From contig NZ_JBFIIH010000003.1 of the NCBI RefSeq assembly GCF_041601355.1, forward strand, positions 1 to 64,000: DNA of 64,000 nt. The letters run 5' to 3'. Position 1 is the first letter of the stretch; each line of letters starts with the position of its first letter. This document shows positions 26,211-35,527 of the stretch, in pieces. This DNA is from Neptunomonas sp041601355 (GTDB lineage Bacteria; Pseudomonadota; Gammaproteobacteria; Pseudomonadales; Balneatricaceae). The translations under genes were made by a program, and so were the position numbers. Below the pieces are notes generated by a model. It was given only the letters and a program-made list of their open reading frames with translations, ran no database searches and was not told the DNA's origin.

Positions 26211-27128
26211 ATGACATCTATACCAGAGCGCCGTCTTACCCATTTAAAACAACTGGAAGCTGAAAGCATTCAGATTATTCGCGAAGTTGCAGCTGAGTTT
26301 GACAACCCGGTAATGCTTTATTCTATTGGGAAGGACTCTGCTGTAATGCTCCATCTGGCTCGTAAAGCTTTTTATCCAGGCAAGCCACCTTTTCCGCTAC
26401 TGCACGTTGATACAACATGGAAGTTTAAAGAGATGATCGCCTTCCGTGACAAAATGGCCGAAGAAGCCGGAATGGATCTGATTGTGCACATCAATCAGGA
26501 AGGTATAGATATGGGCGTTGGCCCGTTTTCTCACGGCTCATCCAAACATACTGACATTATGAAAACTCAGGGCTTAAAGCAAGCGCTGGACAAGTACAAA
26601 TTTGATGCAGCCTTTGGCGGCGCGCGCCGTGATGAAGAAAAATCACGCGCTAAAGAACGTGTTTTCTCATTCCGTGATAAATACCACCGCTGGGATCCAA
26701 AAAATCAGCGCCCTGAATTGTGGAACATTTTTAATACACGGGTAGACCAGGGCGAAAGTATTCGTGTATTCCCACTGTCTAACTGGACTGAGCTGGACAT
26801 CTGGCAATATATCTATCTTGAGAGTATCCCGATTGTTCCCCTTTACCTGGCTGAGGAACGTCCTGTCGTTGAGCGCAACGGTATGATGATCATGGTTGAT
26901 GACGAACGCCTGCCTCTGGCAGAAGGCGAGCACCCCGTCATGCGCAAAGTACGCTTCAGAACACTGGGATGCTACCCGCTGACCGGCGCGGTTGAATCCG
27001 ACGCAGAAACATTGCAGGAAATTATTCAGGAAATGCTACTGACCACCACATCAGAGCGCCAGGGCCGAGCCATTGACCACGATTCTTCCGGTTCAATGGA
27101 GAAAAAGAAAATGGAAGGGTATTTCTAG
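26211..27128 (+). CDS. cysD: CysD, ATP sulfurylase small subunit
   Basis: A 305-residue PAPS-reductase-fold enzyme that forms APS from ATP and sulfate together with CysN. Seen motifs are the PP-loop-like MLYSIGKDSAVMLHLARKAF, HVDTTWKFKEM, FGGARRDEEKSRAKER and the C-terminal MEKKKMEGYF typical of CysD. It is followed by cysN after 81 bases on the same strand. Confidence 0.96.
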   Translation: MTSIPERRLTHLKQLEAESIQIIREVAAEFDNPVMLYSIGKDSAVMLHLARKAFYPGKPPFPLLHVDTTWKFKEMIAFRDKMAEEAGMDLIVHINQEGIDMGVGPFSHGSSKHTDIMKTQGLKQALDKYKFDAAFGGARRDEEKSRAKERVFSFRDKYHRWDPKNQRPELWNIFNTRVDQGESIRVFPLSNWTELDIWQYIYLESIPIVPLYLAEERPVVERNGMMIMVDDERLPLAEGEHPVMRKVRFRTLGCYPLTGAVESDAETLQEIIQEMLLTTTSERQGRAIDHDSSGSMEKKKMEGYF

Positions 27129-27209
27129 TACCCGCTAGTTGTCTCTGGTGAGTCGCTAGCAGACTCACTTGTTAACCATTTTCTGATACCGAATTTAGAG
27201 AGCGAAACC

Positions 27210-28889
27210 ATGAGCCACCAATCTGAGCTAATTTCTACAGACATTGAAGCGTATCTTCACCAGCACGAAAATAAAGAACTGCTGCGCTTTTTAACCTGCG
27301 GCAGTGTTGATGACGGAAAATCAACCCTGATCGGCCGCTTGCTTCACGATTCGAAAATGATCTATGAAGATCAGTTAGCCGCTATTCAGAGTGAAAACGC
27401 ACGTGTCGGCAACGCCGGTGAAGAACTCGACCTGGCACTGCTGGTCGATGGCCTGCAGGCAGAACGCGAGCAAGGTATTACCATTGATGTCGCTTATCGT
27501 TACTTTTCCACTGCTGAGCGCAAATTCATTATTGCTGATACCCCGGGGCATGAACAGTACACCCGCAACATGGCGACTGGCGCGTCTACCTGTGACCTGG
27601 CGATCATTCTGATTGACGCCCGTCATGGCGTACAGGTCCAGACAAAACGACACAGTTTTATTGTCTCCCTGCTCGGCCTGAAACACACCATCGTCGCGAT
27701 CAACAAAATGGATCTGGTTGACTTCAGCGAAGAACGCTATGAGCAGATTAAAGCTGACTATCTGGCATTCACTGCAGATCTGGAACTACAGGACATTCAG
27801 TTTGTGCCATTATCCGCGCTGAAAGGCGACAATGTGGTTAACCCATCCGAGCATATGTCTTGGTACAAGGGTCTGCCATTGATGGAAACACTGAATACGG
27901 TAAAAATAGCACGCGACAAAAACTTTGAAGAACTGCGGTTCCCTGTGCAGTACGTTAACCGCCCGAATCTGGATTTTCGTGGATACTGCGGGACATTAAC
28001 ATCCGGTATTGTCAAGCCTGGTGATGCAGTCACCGTATTGCCTTCTGGCAAATCATCCCGTGTTAAATCGATCGTAACTTTTGACGGCGAGCTTCAGGAA
28101 GCATTCCCGCCTATGTCGATCACGCTGACACTGGAAGATGAAATAGATATCTCCCGTGGAGATATCATCGTTCACAGCCAAAATATTCCTAAAGCAACCA
28201 ATCGCTTTGACGCAACACTGGTGTGGATGGACGAAAAGCCTCTGGCCATCGGTAAAACCTATGACATCAAGCTACTGACAAGCCGCACAGCCGGCTCAGT
28301 TACAACTATCCGCCACCAAATTAATGTCAACACGCATGAGTGCTCAGATGCCAGTACATTGCAACTGAATGAAATAGGCCGCTGCGAAATTACTCTCGAG
28401 CGCCCGATCCTGGCGGATAACTATAAAGCATTCCGCGGTACCGGTTCCTTCATTGTGGTTGATCGTCTGAGCAACGCGACCGTTGCTGCCGGTATGATCA
28501 TCGATGGAAATACAGATGCAACAACCTATGAGCTATTCAACACGGCCCAGGTAACCGCTGAGCAAAAAGCCCGTCGCTTTAGCCAACAGCCTGCCGTGAT
28601 CGCACTGTCGGGGGAAGCAGCAGCTACTGAAACATTGATATACTCAATCGAACAGGCTTTGCACAAAGCAGGTCACGGTGTTGCCACACTAATCAATAGC
28701 AGCTTGCCAGCTGAACTGTCGCCGCACGCTTCATCACTGGCTGATCTGTTAAAACAGAATGGCTTACTGGTGCTGACTGATACCCAAATCCAGACACCGG
28801 CCATGACAATCAGCCTTGATCAGCTACCCAAAGGTAGTGAACAGGTAGCCAGCGTCATTCAGCAATTGCGCGATCAACAGCTGATATAA
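27210..28889 (+). CDS. cysN: CysN, ATP sulfurylase GTPase subunit with degenerate C-terminal extension
   Basis: A 559-residue EF-Tu-like GTPase that drives CysD. G motifs: GSVDDGKST, DTPGHEQYTRNM and NKMD. The core ends near residue 455 (FRGTGSFIVVDRLSNATVAAGMI). A further 100 residues start with KARRFSQQPAVIALSGEAAATETL, which lines up with the start of the APS kinase domain in CysNC fusions (QxPATIWFTGLSGAGKST) but has lost the P-loop Gly-Lys-Ser. The rest of the tail is too short for a kinase. I infer a decayed CysC domain. Activity as a sulfurylase should be intact. Confidence 0.93.
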   Translation: MSHQSELISTDIEAYLHQHENKELLRFLTCGSVDDGKSTLIGRLLHDSKMIYEDQLAAIQSENARVGNAGEELDLALLVDGLQAEREQGITIDVAYRYFSTAERKFIIADTPGHEQYTRNMATGASTCDLAIILIDARHGVQVQTKRHSFIVSLLGLKHTIVAINKMDLVDFSEERYEQIKADYLAFTADLELQDIQFVPLSALKGDNVVNPSEHMSWYKGLPLMETLNTVKIARDKNFEELRFPVQYVNRPNLDFRGYCGTLTSGIVKPGDAVTVLPSGKSSRVKSIVTFDGELQEAFPPMSITLTLEDEIDISRGDIIVHSQNIPKATNRFDATLVWMDEKPLAIGKTYDIKLLTSRTAGSVTTIRHQINVNTHECSDASTLQLNEIGRCEITLERPILADNYKAFRGTGSFIVVDRLSNATVAAGMIIDGNTDATTYELFNTAQVTAEQKARRFSQQPAVIALSGEAAATETLIYSIEQALHKAGHGVATLINSSLPAELSPHASSLADLLKQNGLLVLTDTQIQTPAMTISLDQLPKGSEQVASVIQQLRDQQLI

Positions 28890-28906
28890 GGCACCTCAGT
28901 GCAAGT

Positions 28907-28922
28907 GGCGGCTGTGGCCGCC
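28907..28922 (+). terminator. GC-rich hairpin after cysN
   Basis: GGCGGC, TGTG loop, GCCGCC, 18 bases after the cysN stop. No T run follows, so it is a weak terminator candidate separating cysDN from rnf. Confidence 0.4.
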
Positions 28923-29052
28923 CTCGCATTGTGTAATATCAGGCCTTAAACGGTGCCTACAGAGGCAGTTTAGGGTACACTTCAGCCTTAGCTTACTTCA
29001 GAGATCTATCGGGGGAAACCAAGGTAGATTTTCGCATTTTGATGCAGAGATC

Positions 29053-29634
29053 ATGACAGATTTTCTTCTCATTTTAATCAGCACCGTGCTGGTGAATAAC
29101 TTTGTACTGGTTCAGTTTCTCGGACTCTGCCCTTTTATGGGTGTATCCAATAAGCTCGAAACAGCCATGGGCATGTCACTGGCCACCACCTTTGTACTGA
29201 CCCTCTCGTCAGTGTGCAGCTATCTGGTATACACCTACCTGCTGCTTCCGTTTGAATTAGCCTATTTAAAAACTATCTCATTTATTCTTGTTATTGCTGT
29301 TGTTGTGCAATTCACCGAGATGGTCGTTAAGAAAACCAGCCCCTTACTGCATAAAGTATTGGGGATATTCCTGCCGCTAATTACCACTAACTGCGCCGTA
29401 TTAGGTGTTGCTCTGTTGAATATTAAAAAGCAGAACGGTTTTATGGAGTCTATTTTCTATGGCTTTGGCGCAGCGGTAGGTTTTTCGTTAGCGCTGATTC
29501 TGTTTTCAGCCATCCGTGAACGCGTTGCGGTGGCCGATGTACCTACACCGTTTCGTGGTGCAGCCATCGGCATGGTCACTGCTGGCTTAATGTCACTGGC
29601 GTTTATGGGCTTCACCGGCCTGGTTAAGTTTTGA
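29053..29634 (+). CDS. rnfA: RnfA, Rnf electron-transport complex subunit
   Basis: A 193-residue membrane protein with about six helices. It starts TDFLLILISTVLVNNFVLVQFLGLCPFMGVS; this LGLCPF and the later FLPLITTNCAVLGVAL carry the paired Cys that hold a membrane-embedded iron-sulfur cluster with RnfE. The Rnf complex couples ferredoxin and NADH redox to ion movement and also maintains SoxR in gammaproteobacteria. It is the first gene of the canonical order rnfABCDGE-nth. Confidence 0.97.
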   Translation: MTDFLLILISTVLVNNFVLVQFLGLCPFMGVSNKLETAMGMSLATTFVLTLSSVCSYLVYTYLLLPFELAYLKTISFILVIAVVVQFTEMVVKKTSPLLHKVLGIFLPLITTNCAVLGVALLNIKKQNGFMESIFYGFGAAVGFSLALILFSAIRERVAVADVPTPFRGAAIGMVTAGLMSLAFMGFTGLVKF

Positions 29635-29647
29635 GTAGGCCGTATCG

Positions 29648-30259
29648 ATGAGTTCAATTTTAATTGCCATTCTGGTTTTACTAAGTTTAGCCGTCGTTTT
29701 CGGCTTAATACTCGGCTATGCGGCTGTCCAGTTCAAAGTAGAAGGCAACCCCATTGTCGATCAGATCGATGAACTTTTACCACAAACTCAGTGTGGCCAA
29801 TGCGGCTATCCGGGCTGCCGCCCTTATGCTGAAGCGATTGCTAACGGCGAAGCGATTAATAAATGCCCTCCCGGCGGCCAAAACACCATAGAAGCGCTTG
29901 CCGATCTTTTAGATGTCGAAGCGGTTCCGCTTGACGCTGAGCATGGCGAAGAAAGTGTTAAAACCGTCGCCTATATCCGTGAAGATGAATGCATCGGCTG
30001 CACCAAGTGCATCCAGGCCTGCCCGGTCGATGCTATTTTAGGCGCCGCCAAACAGATGCATACGGTGATAATTTCGGAATGCACCGGATGTGACCTTTGT
30101 GTTGAACCCTGTCCCGTTGATTGTATTGATATGATACCGATTGAAACCACATTAAATAACTGGAAGTGGACACCTCCTGTACCGGGTGTGCAATTAATTG
30201 CGACAGATAGCGGCAGACGATTAGATAAAGCATTACGTGAAGAAGAGACCGCCTCATGA
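29648..30259 (+). CDS. rnfB: RnfB, iron-sulfur subunit of Rnf
   Basis: A 203-residue subunit with one N-terminal membrane helix, a 4Fe-4S domain (CGQCGYPGCRPYAEAI ... CPPGG) and a two-cluster ferredoxin domain (CIGCTKCIQACPVD and CTGCDLCVEPCPVD). It passes electrons between the soluble donor and the membrane part. Starts 14 bases after rnfA, and its end overlaps rnfC by four bases. Confidence 0.97.
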   Translation: MSSILIAILVLLSLAVVFGLILGYAAVQFKVEGNPIVDQIDELLPQTQCGQCGYPGCRPYAEAIANGEAINKCPPGGQNTIEALADLLDVEAVPLDAEHGEESVKTVAYIREDECIGCTKCIQACPVDAILGAAKQMHTVIISECTGCDLCVEPCPVDCIDMIPIETTLNNWKWTPPVPGVQLIATDSGRRLDKALREEETAS

Positions 30260-32829
30260 GTAAAATTTTTGCTTTTCATGGCGGCATTCATCCTCCTGAG
30301 AATAAAAAACAATCGACACGATCTCCGATTCGCCCTGCTCCGGTTCCCGCACAGCTGACGATTCCTATCCAGCAGCATATCGGCGCACCCGCTAAACCCT
30401 GTGTCAAGACTGGTGATTATGTACAAAAAGGCCAGATCATAGCGAAAGCGCAAGGCCGAATCAGTGTTTCTATCCATGCCTCCAGCTCAGGCACTATCAC
30501 CGATATCAGCCCCAGGCCAGTACCGCATCCTTCCGGCCTCGACGCCCCCTGTATCAGCATTAATACAGACGGCAAAGATGAGTGGATTGATCATCAGGGC
30601 CTGGAGGACTATCGACGCGTTCCCAAGCAAGTACTTATCGAATACATCCGTGATCATGGTATTGCGGGTATGGGAGGCGCAGGATTTCCCACCGATGTAA
30701 AACTACATCTGGGTGATGATCATATTGTTAACACCCTGATTATCAATGCCGCCGAGTGCGAACCTTATATCACGGCTGATGATATGCTGATCCGCGAACG
30801 GGCTGAGCAGATTGTTGGCGGTATAGAGATCATCAATTACCTGCTCAAGCCAACTCACATCCTTATCGGTATTGAAGATAACAAAGCACATGCGATTCGC
30901 GTTCTTGAAGACGCCTTACGTCACACAGAACTCAATATCGATATTATCGTTGTTCCGACAAAATACCCGTCAGGCGGCGAGAAACAGCTCATTCGGCTAT
31001 TAACAGGTGTCGAAGTACCCAGCGGGCATATCCCGGCCGATGTCGGCATTGTCTGCCAGAATATCGGTACGGCGGCGGCCATTAACCAAGCCGTTAACCA
31101 CGGCATCCCTCTGATCTCGCGCATCGTGACCGTCACCGGAGGTGCCGTCAGCAAACCGCAAAACCTGGAAGTGCTGATTGGAACGCCCATTAATACTTTG
31201 CTGGAAACCGCCCGCATCAACCACGACCAACTCAGCAGACTGGTGATGGGGGGACCTATGATGGGTTACACCATTGAGAATGATTCCATTCCCATCATAA
31301 AAACTTCCAACTGCATTATTGCAGCGACGGCAGAAGAGATGCCGCCAGCGCCACCCGCGCAAGCCTGCATTCGTTGCGGACTATGTGAACAGGCCTGCCC
31401 CGCAGACCTGCTACCGCAACAGCTTTACTGGTTTGCCAAAAGCAAAGAATTTGAAAAGGCCAAACATCATAACCTGTTTGATTGTATTGAATGCGGCGCC
31501 TGCTCCTATGTTTGCCCAAGCAATATTCCATTAGTGCAGTACTACCGTTTTGCTAAAAACGAAATACGTGCCGAGGAAGCAGAACAGCGTAAAGCGGATC
31601 AGGCGCGGCTACGTTTTGAAGCCAGACAGGCTCGTCTGGAACAGGACAAAATTGACAAAGAAACACGCCGTAAAGAACGTGCTGCACAGGCAGCAGCGGC
31701 TCAAGCAGCTAAGAAAAGCACACTTGAGACTGCACAAGCAAACCCCGAAGACCAGATCAAACAGCTAAAAACTGCAGCGGCAGTAACACGCACTAAGCTA
31801 AAAAAAGCGCTCGCTGCATTGGAAAAAGCCAAAGCTGAAAGCAGTGATGATATCGCACAACTGGACCTTCAATATAAGCAGGCGGAACATGCGGCCGAAG
31901 AGGCACAAAAAACACTTGAGGCCACAGAAAAAGGCGCACTTGTATCTGCCTCTGCAGCGACCAGTAATACAGCCGATATTAAACAACTAAAAACACAGGC
32001 TGCTGTGGCACGCACCAAGCTCAAAAAAGCGCAACAAGCACTTAAAATGGCTGAAGAAAAAGGCCATGAGGGTGTAGAAACGCTACGTAATACGGTAGCA
32101 CAGCTGGAAACCAAAGCAGCCAATGCACAACAGGCATTTGCTGATGCTGAAGCGAGTAATAGTTCAGGCGGAGCCGCTTCTCAACCGTCAGCGCTGCTTC
32201 AGGAAGCTGCCGACAAAGCATTACAAACGTTACAAAAAGCAGAAGCCGCTCTGGCCACAGCATTAGAAAAAAACAGCCCGGCAGCAGACAAGATGCAAGC
32301 CGGTGTTGAAAAACTAAAACTCAAATACACACAAGCATTATCTGAACTGCAACAGAGCAGCAAAACGCAGCAACCTCCTATTCAGGAATCTACTGGCCAG
32401 AAATCTACTGGCCAACAAGCGGCTGAAGGTAAACCGATAGACTTAAAAGCATTGAAACAAAATGTTTCTATTATGCGCACCAAGCTGAAAAAAGCTGAAA
32501 AACTGCTGGAGGCAGCAGAGGAGAACTCAACAGAAGCCTCTGAGTTGCAACAAGAGATTTCACGTCTGACTCAGTTGCATACAGAAGCCAAAGCGCAACT
32601 TGACGCTGAAGAGGCCATTAGAATCAAAGCGGCCGCGGCTCAGGGCATTGACCTTAAACAGTTAAAAATTGACGCTGCGCTTGCCCGCGCCGCCGCCACT
32701 AAACTGCAACGATCGATCAAAAAAGAGCAGGAATCTGAACAAAAAAATCTGGATGCGCTGCAGGCAGAACTGATTACCGCCCAGCAGCAGGCAGACAAGC
32801 TCACCCAAACACTTAGCCAATTTGAATAG
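30256..32829 (+). CDS. rnfC: RnfC with long repeat-containing C-terminal tail
   Basis: An 857-residue subunit. Residues 1-430 are the conserved RnfC: an NADH/flavin-binding region with GMGGAGFPTDVKLH and NAAECEPYI, and two 4Fe-4S motifs CIRCGLCEQACP and CIECGACSYVCP (residues about 371-425). The remaining half is Ala/Lys/Glu-rich coiled coil with five related units of about 55-75 residues, each starting near LKQLKTxAAxARTKLKKA (residues about 500, 574, 650, 729 and 799). Such tails occur in gammaproteobacterial RnfC with varying length; the function is unknown. Tail length may differ between strains. Confidence 0.96.
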   Translation: MSKIFAFHGGIHPPENKKQSTRSPIRPAPVPAQLTIPIQQHIGAPAKPCVKTGDYVQKGQIIAKAQGRISVSIHASSSGTITDISPRPVPHPSGLDAPCISINTDGKDEWIDHQGLEDYRRVPKQVLIEYIRDHGIAGMGGAGFPTDVKLHLGDDHIVNTLIINAAECEPYITADDMLIRERAEQIVGGIEIINYLLKPTHILIGIEDNKAHAIRVLEDALRHTELNIDIIVVPTKYPSGGEKQLIRLLTGVEVPSGHIPADVGIVCQNIGTAAAINQAVNHGIPLISRIVTVTGGAVSKPQNLEVLIGTPINTLLETARINHDQLSRLVMGGPMMGYTIENDSIPIIKTSNCIIAATAEEMPPAPPAQACIRCGLCEQACPADLLPQQLYWFAKSKEFEKAKHHNLFDCIECGACSYVCPSNIPLVQYYRFAKNEIRAEEAEQRKADQARLRFEARQARLEQDKIDKETRRKERAAQAAAAQAAKKSTLETAQANPEDQIKQLKTAAAVTRTKLKKALAALEKAKAESSDDIAQLDLQYKQAEHAAEEAQKTLEATEKGALVSASAATSNTADIKQLKTQAAVARTKLKKAQQALKMAEEKGHEGVETLRNTVAQLETKAANAQQAFADAEASNSSGGAASQPSALLQEAADKALQTLQKAEAALATALEKNSPAADKMQAGVEKLKLKYTQALSELQQSSKTQQPPIQESTGQKSTGQQAAEGKPIDLKALKQNVSIMRTKLKKAEKLLEAAEENSTEASELQQEISRLTQLHTEAKAQLDAEEAIRIKAAAAQGIDLKQLKIDAALARAAATKLQRSIKKEQESEQKNLDALQAELITAQQQADKLTQTLSQFE
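31753..32820 (+). repeat. Five coding repeats in the RnfC tail
   Basis: Units begin at about 31753, 31975, 32200, 32440 and 32650. The best conserved words encode RTKLKKA (units 1, 2 and 4). Nucleotide identity between units is partial, so these are old duplications. Confidence 0.75.
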
Positions 32830-32844
32830 GAAATGCGGTAGATT

Positions 32845-33894
32845 ATGGCGCTGATTCGTATCACATCACCCCACGTACATAAACCCGTCGATACGGCTGG
32901 TATCATGCGTCTGGTGATTCTAGCCACCTTGCCAGGCCTGCTGGCTATGACTTTTTTCTTTGGCTGGGGCACACTGATCAATATCATCTGGGCCTCCCTG
33001 TTGGCCGTGACCTTTGAAGCCATCTGCATAAAGGCGAGAAAACGCCCGCTCTATTTTTATCTGAAAGATTACAGCGCTATTCTAACAGCCGTGTTGATAG
33101 CACTGGCGTTGCCACCGTTTGTGCCTTGGTGGTTAACCGCTGTCGCTGTGTTTGTTGCGATTGTCATAGCCAAGCAACTTTACGGAGGGATTGGGCAAAA
33201 TCCATTTAATCCGGCAATGGTAGCTTACGCCTTGGTATTGATCTCATTTCCGCTGGAAATGACCCGCTGGACAGCCCCCTTTATGCTTCAGGGTGATGGC
33301 TGGAATGTTCTCGGTTTTGTGGACACGCTACAATTGATATTTGGCGGCTGGGCTGAGCATGCCGATGCCTTCACGTCAGCCACACCTCTGGACGTCATGC
33401 GTCACCGTGGTGGCCTTACGACAGAGGAAGCATGGAGAGCATCAGATGTTCTGGCGAATGTCGGCGCCTGGCACGCGGTCAGTGCCGCTTACTTTATGGG
33501 CGGCATTTTTCTGCTTTATAAGAAAATATTCTCATGGCACACCCCGGCGGCTGTACTTATCTCTTTAGGCGCCATGTCGACCCTCTTTTATGTTATCTCG
33601 CCCGACACTTACGCCGACCCTTTCTTTCATCTGACGGTAGGCGGAACCATGTTAGGTGCCTTCTTTATCGCTACCGACCCGGTCTCCTCGGCCACCAGTA
33701 ATAAAGGCAAAATCTGGTTTGGTATTGGCATCGGCGTTTTGATTTTCACCATTCGAACCTGGGGAAATTACCCAGATGCGGTGGCTTTCAGCATTCTGTT
33801 AATGAACCTTGCTGCACCTTTTATTGATCAGTACACACAGCCGCGCGCCTATGGCCACAAAGCACCCAATAGCGGCCTGAAAGGAAAAGCTTGA
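32845..33894 (+). CDS. rnfD: RnfD, Rnf complex membrane subunit with covalent FMN
   Basis: A 349-residue polytopic protein homologous to NqrB. The flavin-attachment Thr is in FTSATPLDVMRH (S-A-T-P). Other marks are GIGQNPFNPAMVAYA and ATDPVSSATS. It starts 15 bases after rnfC and overlaps rnfG by four bases. Confidence 0.96.
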   Translation: MALIRITSPHVHKPVDTAGIMRLVILATLPGLLAMTFFFGWGTLINIIWASLLAVTFEAICIKARKRPLYFYLKDYSAILTAVLIALALPPFVPWWLTAVAVFVAIVIAKQLYGGIGQNPFNPAMVAYALVLISFPLEMTRWTAPFMLQGDGWNVLGFVDTLQLIFGGWAEHADAFTSATPLDVMRHRGGLTTEEAWRASDVLANVGAWHAVSAAYFMGGIFLLYKKIFSWHTPAAVLISLGAMSTLFYVISPDTYADPFFHLTVGGTMLGAFFIATDPVSSATSNKGKIWFGIGIGVLIFTIRTWGNYPDAVAFSILLMNLAAPFIDQYTQPRAYGHKAPNSGLKGKA

Positions 33895-34547
33895 TGGAAC
33901 TCCTGATATCACTTCGACAAAACACACTGGGCATTTCTATCTTTGCCATTGTCACAGCAGGACTGATCGCCCTTACACAAGTGTCAACCAAAGAACAGAT
34001 CATTGAAAACGAGCGCGCACAGCAAGCCAAAGCGCTTTACGAAATTATCCCGGCAGATAGTATCGATAATGACCTGTTACACTATCAGATCGACATTCAG
34101 GCACCTATGCTGGGCCACCCTCATGCCAAAGCCTATCAGGCAATGCAAAAAGGCCAGGTCACTGCAGTGATTCTTCCTGTCATAACACCCGATGGTTATT
34201 CCGGCGACATATCTTTGATTGTTGGTATTAATGCTGACGCGTCCGTTGCAGGTGTGCGGGTTCTTTCACATAAAGAAACGCCCGGGCTTGGCGATAAAGT
34301 CGACCTGAGAAAATCAGACTGGATACTGAGCTTCAACCAAACCCGCATGCAGGGATCAGATGACCAACGCTGGGCGGTGAAAAAAGATGGCGGTCAGTTT
34401 GACCAATTTACCGGCGCCACTATTACGCCACGTGCCATCGTTATCGCCGTTAGTCGTGCGCTTCAGTTTTTTCAAAACAATCGCAGCACACTTCTCACTC
34501 CCAGCCCCAGCACTCCAAGCTCTATGCCTGATAAGGAGGCTTCATGA
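33891..34547 (+). CDS. rnfG: RnfG, Rnf complex subunit with covalent FMN
   Basis: A 218-residue NqrC-like subunit with one N-terminal membrane helix and a periplasmic FMN domain. The flavin-acceptor motif is DQFTGATITPRAI, with GHKETPGLGDKV-type residues before it (SHKETPGLGDKVDL). Overlaps both neighbours by four bases. Confidence 0.95.
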   Translation: MMELLISLRQNTLGISIFAIVTAGLIALTQVSTKEQIIENERAQQAKALYEIIPADSIDNDLLHYQIDIQAPMLGHPHAKAYQAMQKGQVTAVILPVITPDGYSGDISLIVGINADASVAGVRVLSHKETPGLGDKVDLRKSDWILSFNQTRMQGSDDQRWAVKKDGGQFDQFTGATITPRAIVIAVSRALQFFQNNRSTLLTPSPSTPSSMPDKEAS

Positions 34548-35260
34548 GTATCGACTATAAAGAGATCACATTAAACGGGCTGTGGCATAATAATCCTGCA
34601 CTTGTGCAGTTATTAGGCTTGTGTCCATTACTGGCGGTTACTGCGTCAGTCGTCAACTCCATCAGCCTTGGCATCGCCAGCACTCTGGTATTAACAGGCT
34701 CAAACCTGACGATTTCAATGTTCAGAAGGTTTGTGCCTGATGCAGTACGCTTACCGGTGTTTGTGATGATCATCGCGTCGTTTGTTACCTGTATCGAGCT
34801 GCTGATGCAGGCCGTCACTTACGAACTTTATCAGATTCTGGGAATCTTCATTCCGTTAATCGTTACCAACTGCGTCATCATGGGCAGAGCAGATGCGTTC
34901 GCATCTAAAAACCCAGTATCCGCATCACTGCTGGATGGTGCGATGATGGGTATTGGCTTTACCGCTGTATTAGTACTGTTAGGCGGCCTGCGTGAAGCCT
35001 TGGGGTCGGGGACTTTATTCGCCGATATGCACCTGCTGTTCGGTCCTATGGCTGAAAACTGGACGATTGTTCTTGTGGATGATTACAAAGGCTTCCTGTT
35101 CGCCATCTTGCCGCCCGGCGCTTTCGTCGGCTTAGGCTTGCTCATCGCGTTAAAAAATATCATTGATAAGCGTCTTAAGGATCGCCAGTCCGCTAAAGCG
35201 CCTGCGCACAGTCAGGACGCTGGCAGTAAACGCGTTCGGGTAACCGGCCAGATAAGCTAA
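34544..35260 (+). CDS. rnfE: RnfE, Rnf complex membrane subunit
   Basis: A 238-residue relative of RnfA/NqrD with about six membrane helices. VQLLGLCPLLAVTAS and FIPLIVTNCVIMGRA mirror the Cys-bearing loops of RnfA. Last gene of the rnf operon proper; the tail after residue 210 is basic and cytoplasmic. Confidence 0.95.
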   Translation: MSIDYKEITLNGLWHNNPALVQLLGLCPLLAVTASVVNSISLGIASTLVLTGSNLTISMFRRFVPDAVRLPVFVMIIASFVTCIELLMQAVTYELYQILGIFIPLIVTNCVIMGRADAFASKNPVSASLLDGAMMGIGFTAVLVLLGGLREALGSGTLFADMHLLFGPMAENWTIVLVDDYKGFLFAILPPGAFVGLGLLIALKNIIDKRLKDRQSAKAPAHSQDAGSKRVRVTGQIS

Positions 35261-35280
35261 TAAGCACCTCCAGGCAGGAT

Positions 35281-35306
35281 CCGGTAAAGCGTAAACACGC
35301 CACCGG
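35281..35306 (+). terminator. Interrupted hairpin after rnfE
   Basis: CCGGT, AAA, GCGT, AAAC loop, ACGC, C, ACCGG form a stacked stem 21 bases after the rnfE stop. No T run follows. It may end or stabilise the rnf mRNA before nth. Confidence 0.4.
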
Positions 35307-35319
35307 GTCTGCTTGCCTC

Positions 35320-35361
35320 TTCTTGCTCATCTCTTCTTGCTCATCTCTCCTTGCCCATCTC
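35320..35361. repeat. Three tandem 14-base repeats between rnfE and nth
   Basis: TTCTTGCTCATCTC is present twice exactly (35320-35333, 35334-35347) and once with two changes (35348-35361). Degenerate pieces of the same motif continue to about 35400. This is the 267-base gap between rnfE and nth. Confidence 0.88.
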
Positions 35362-35527
35362 TTCTTTACCACCCCTGCTTTTACCACACTCTTTTCTAAC
35401 GACATTCTGTATTACCGGCGCATTCCTCTAACCACCCTCTCTGCTGACGACATTCCCGGCTGAGAAGATTGGTTTTTTACCCGCAAGCTCGATAAGATAC
35501 TGGCTCTTTAAATCAACAGAAATACAC

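Noticed and set aside
31319..32263. Several ORFs of 60-85 codons on both strands in rnfC
   Set aside because: Shadows of the repeat-rich, biased rnfC coding sequence.
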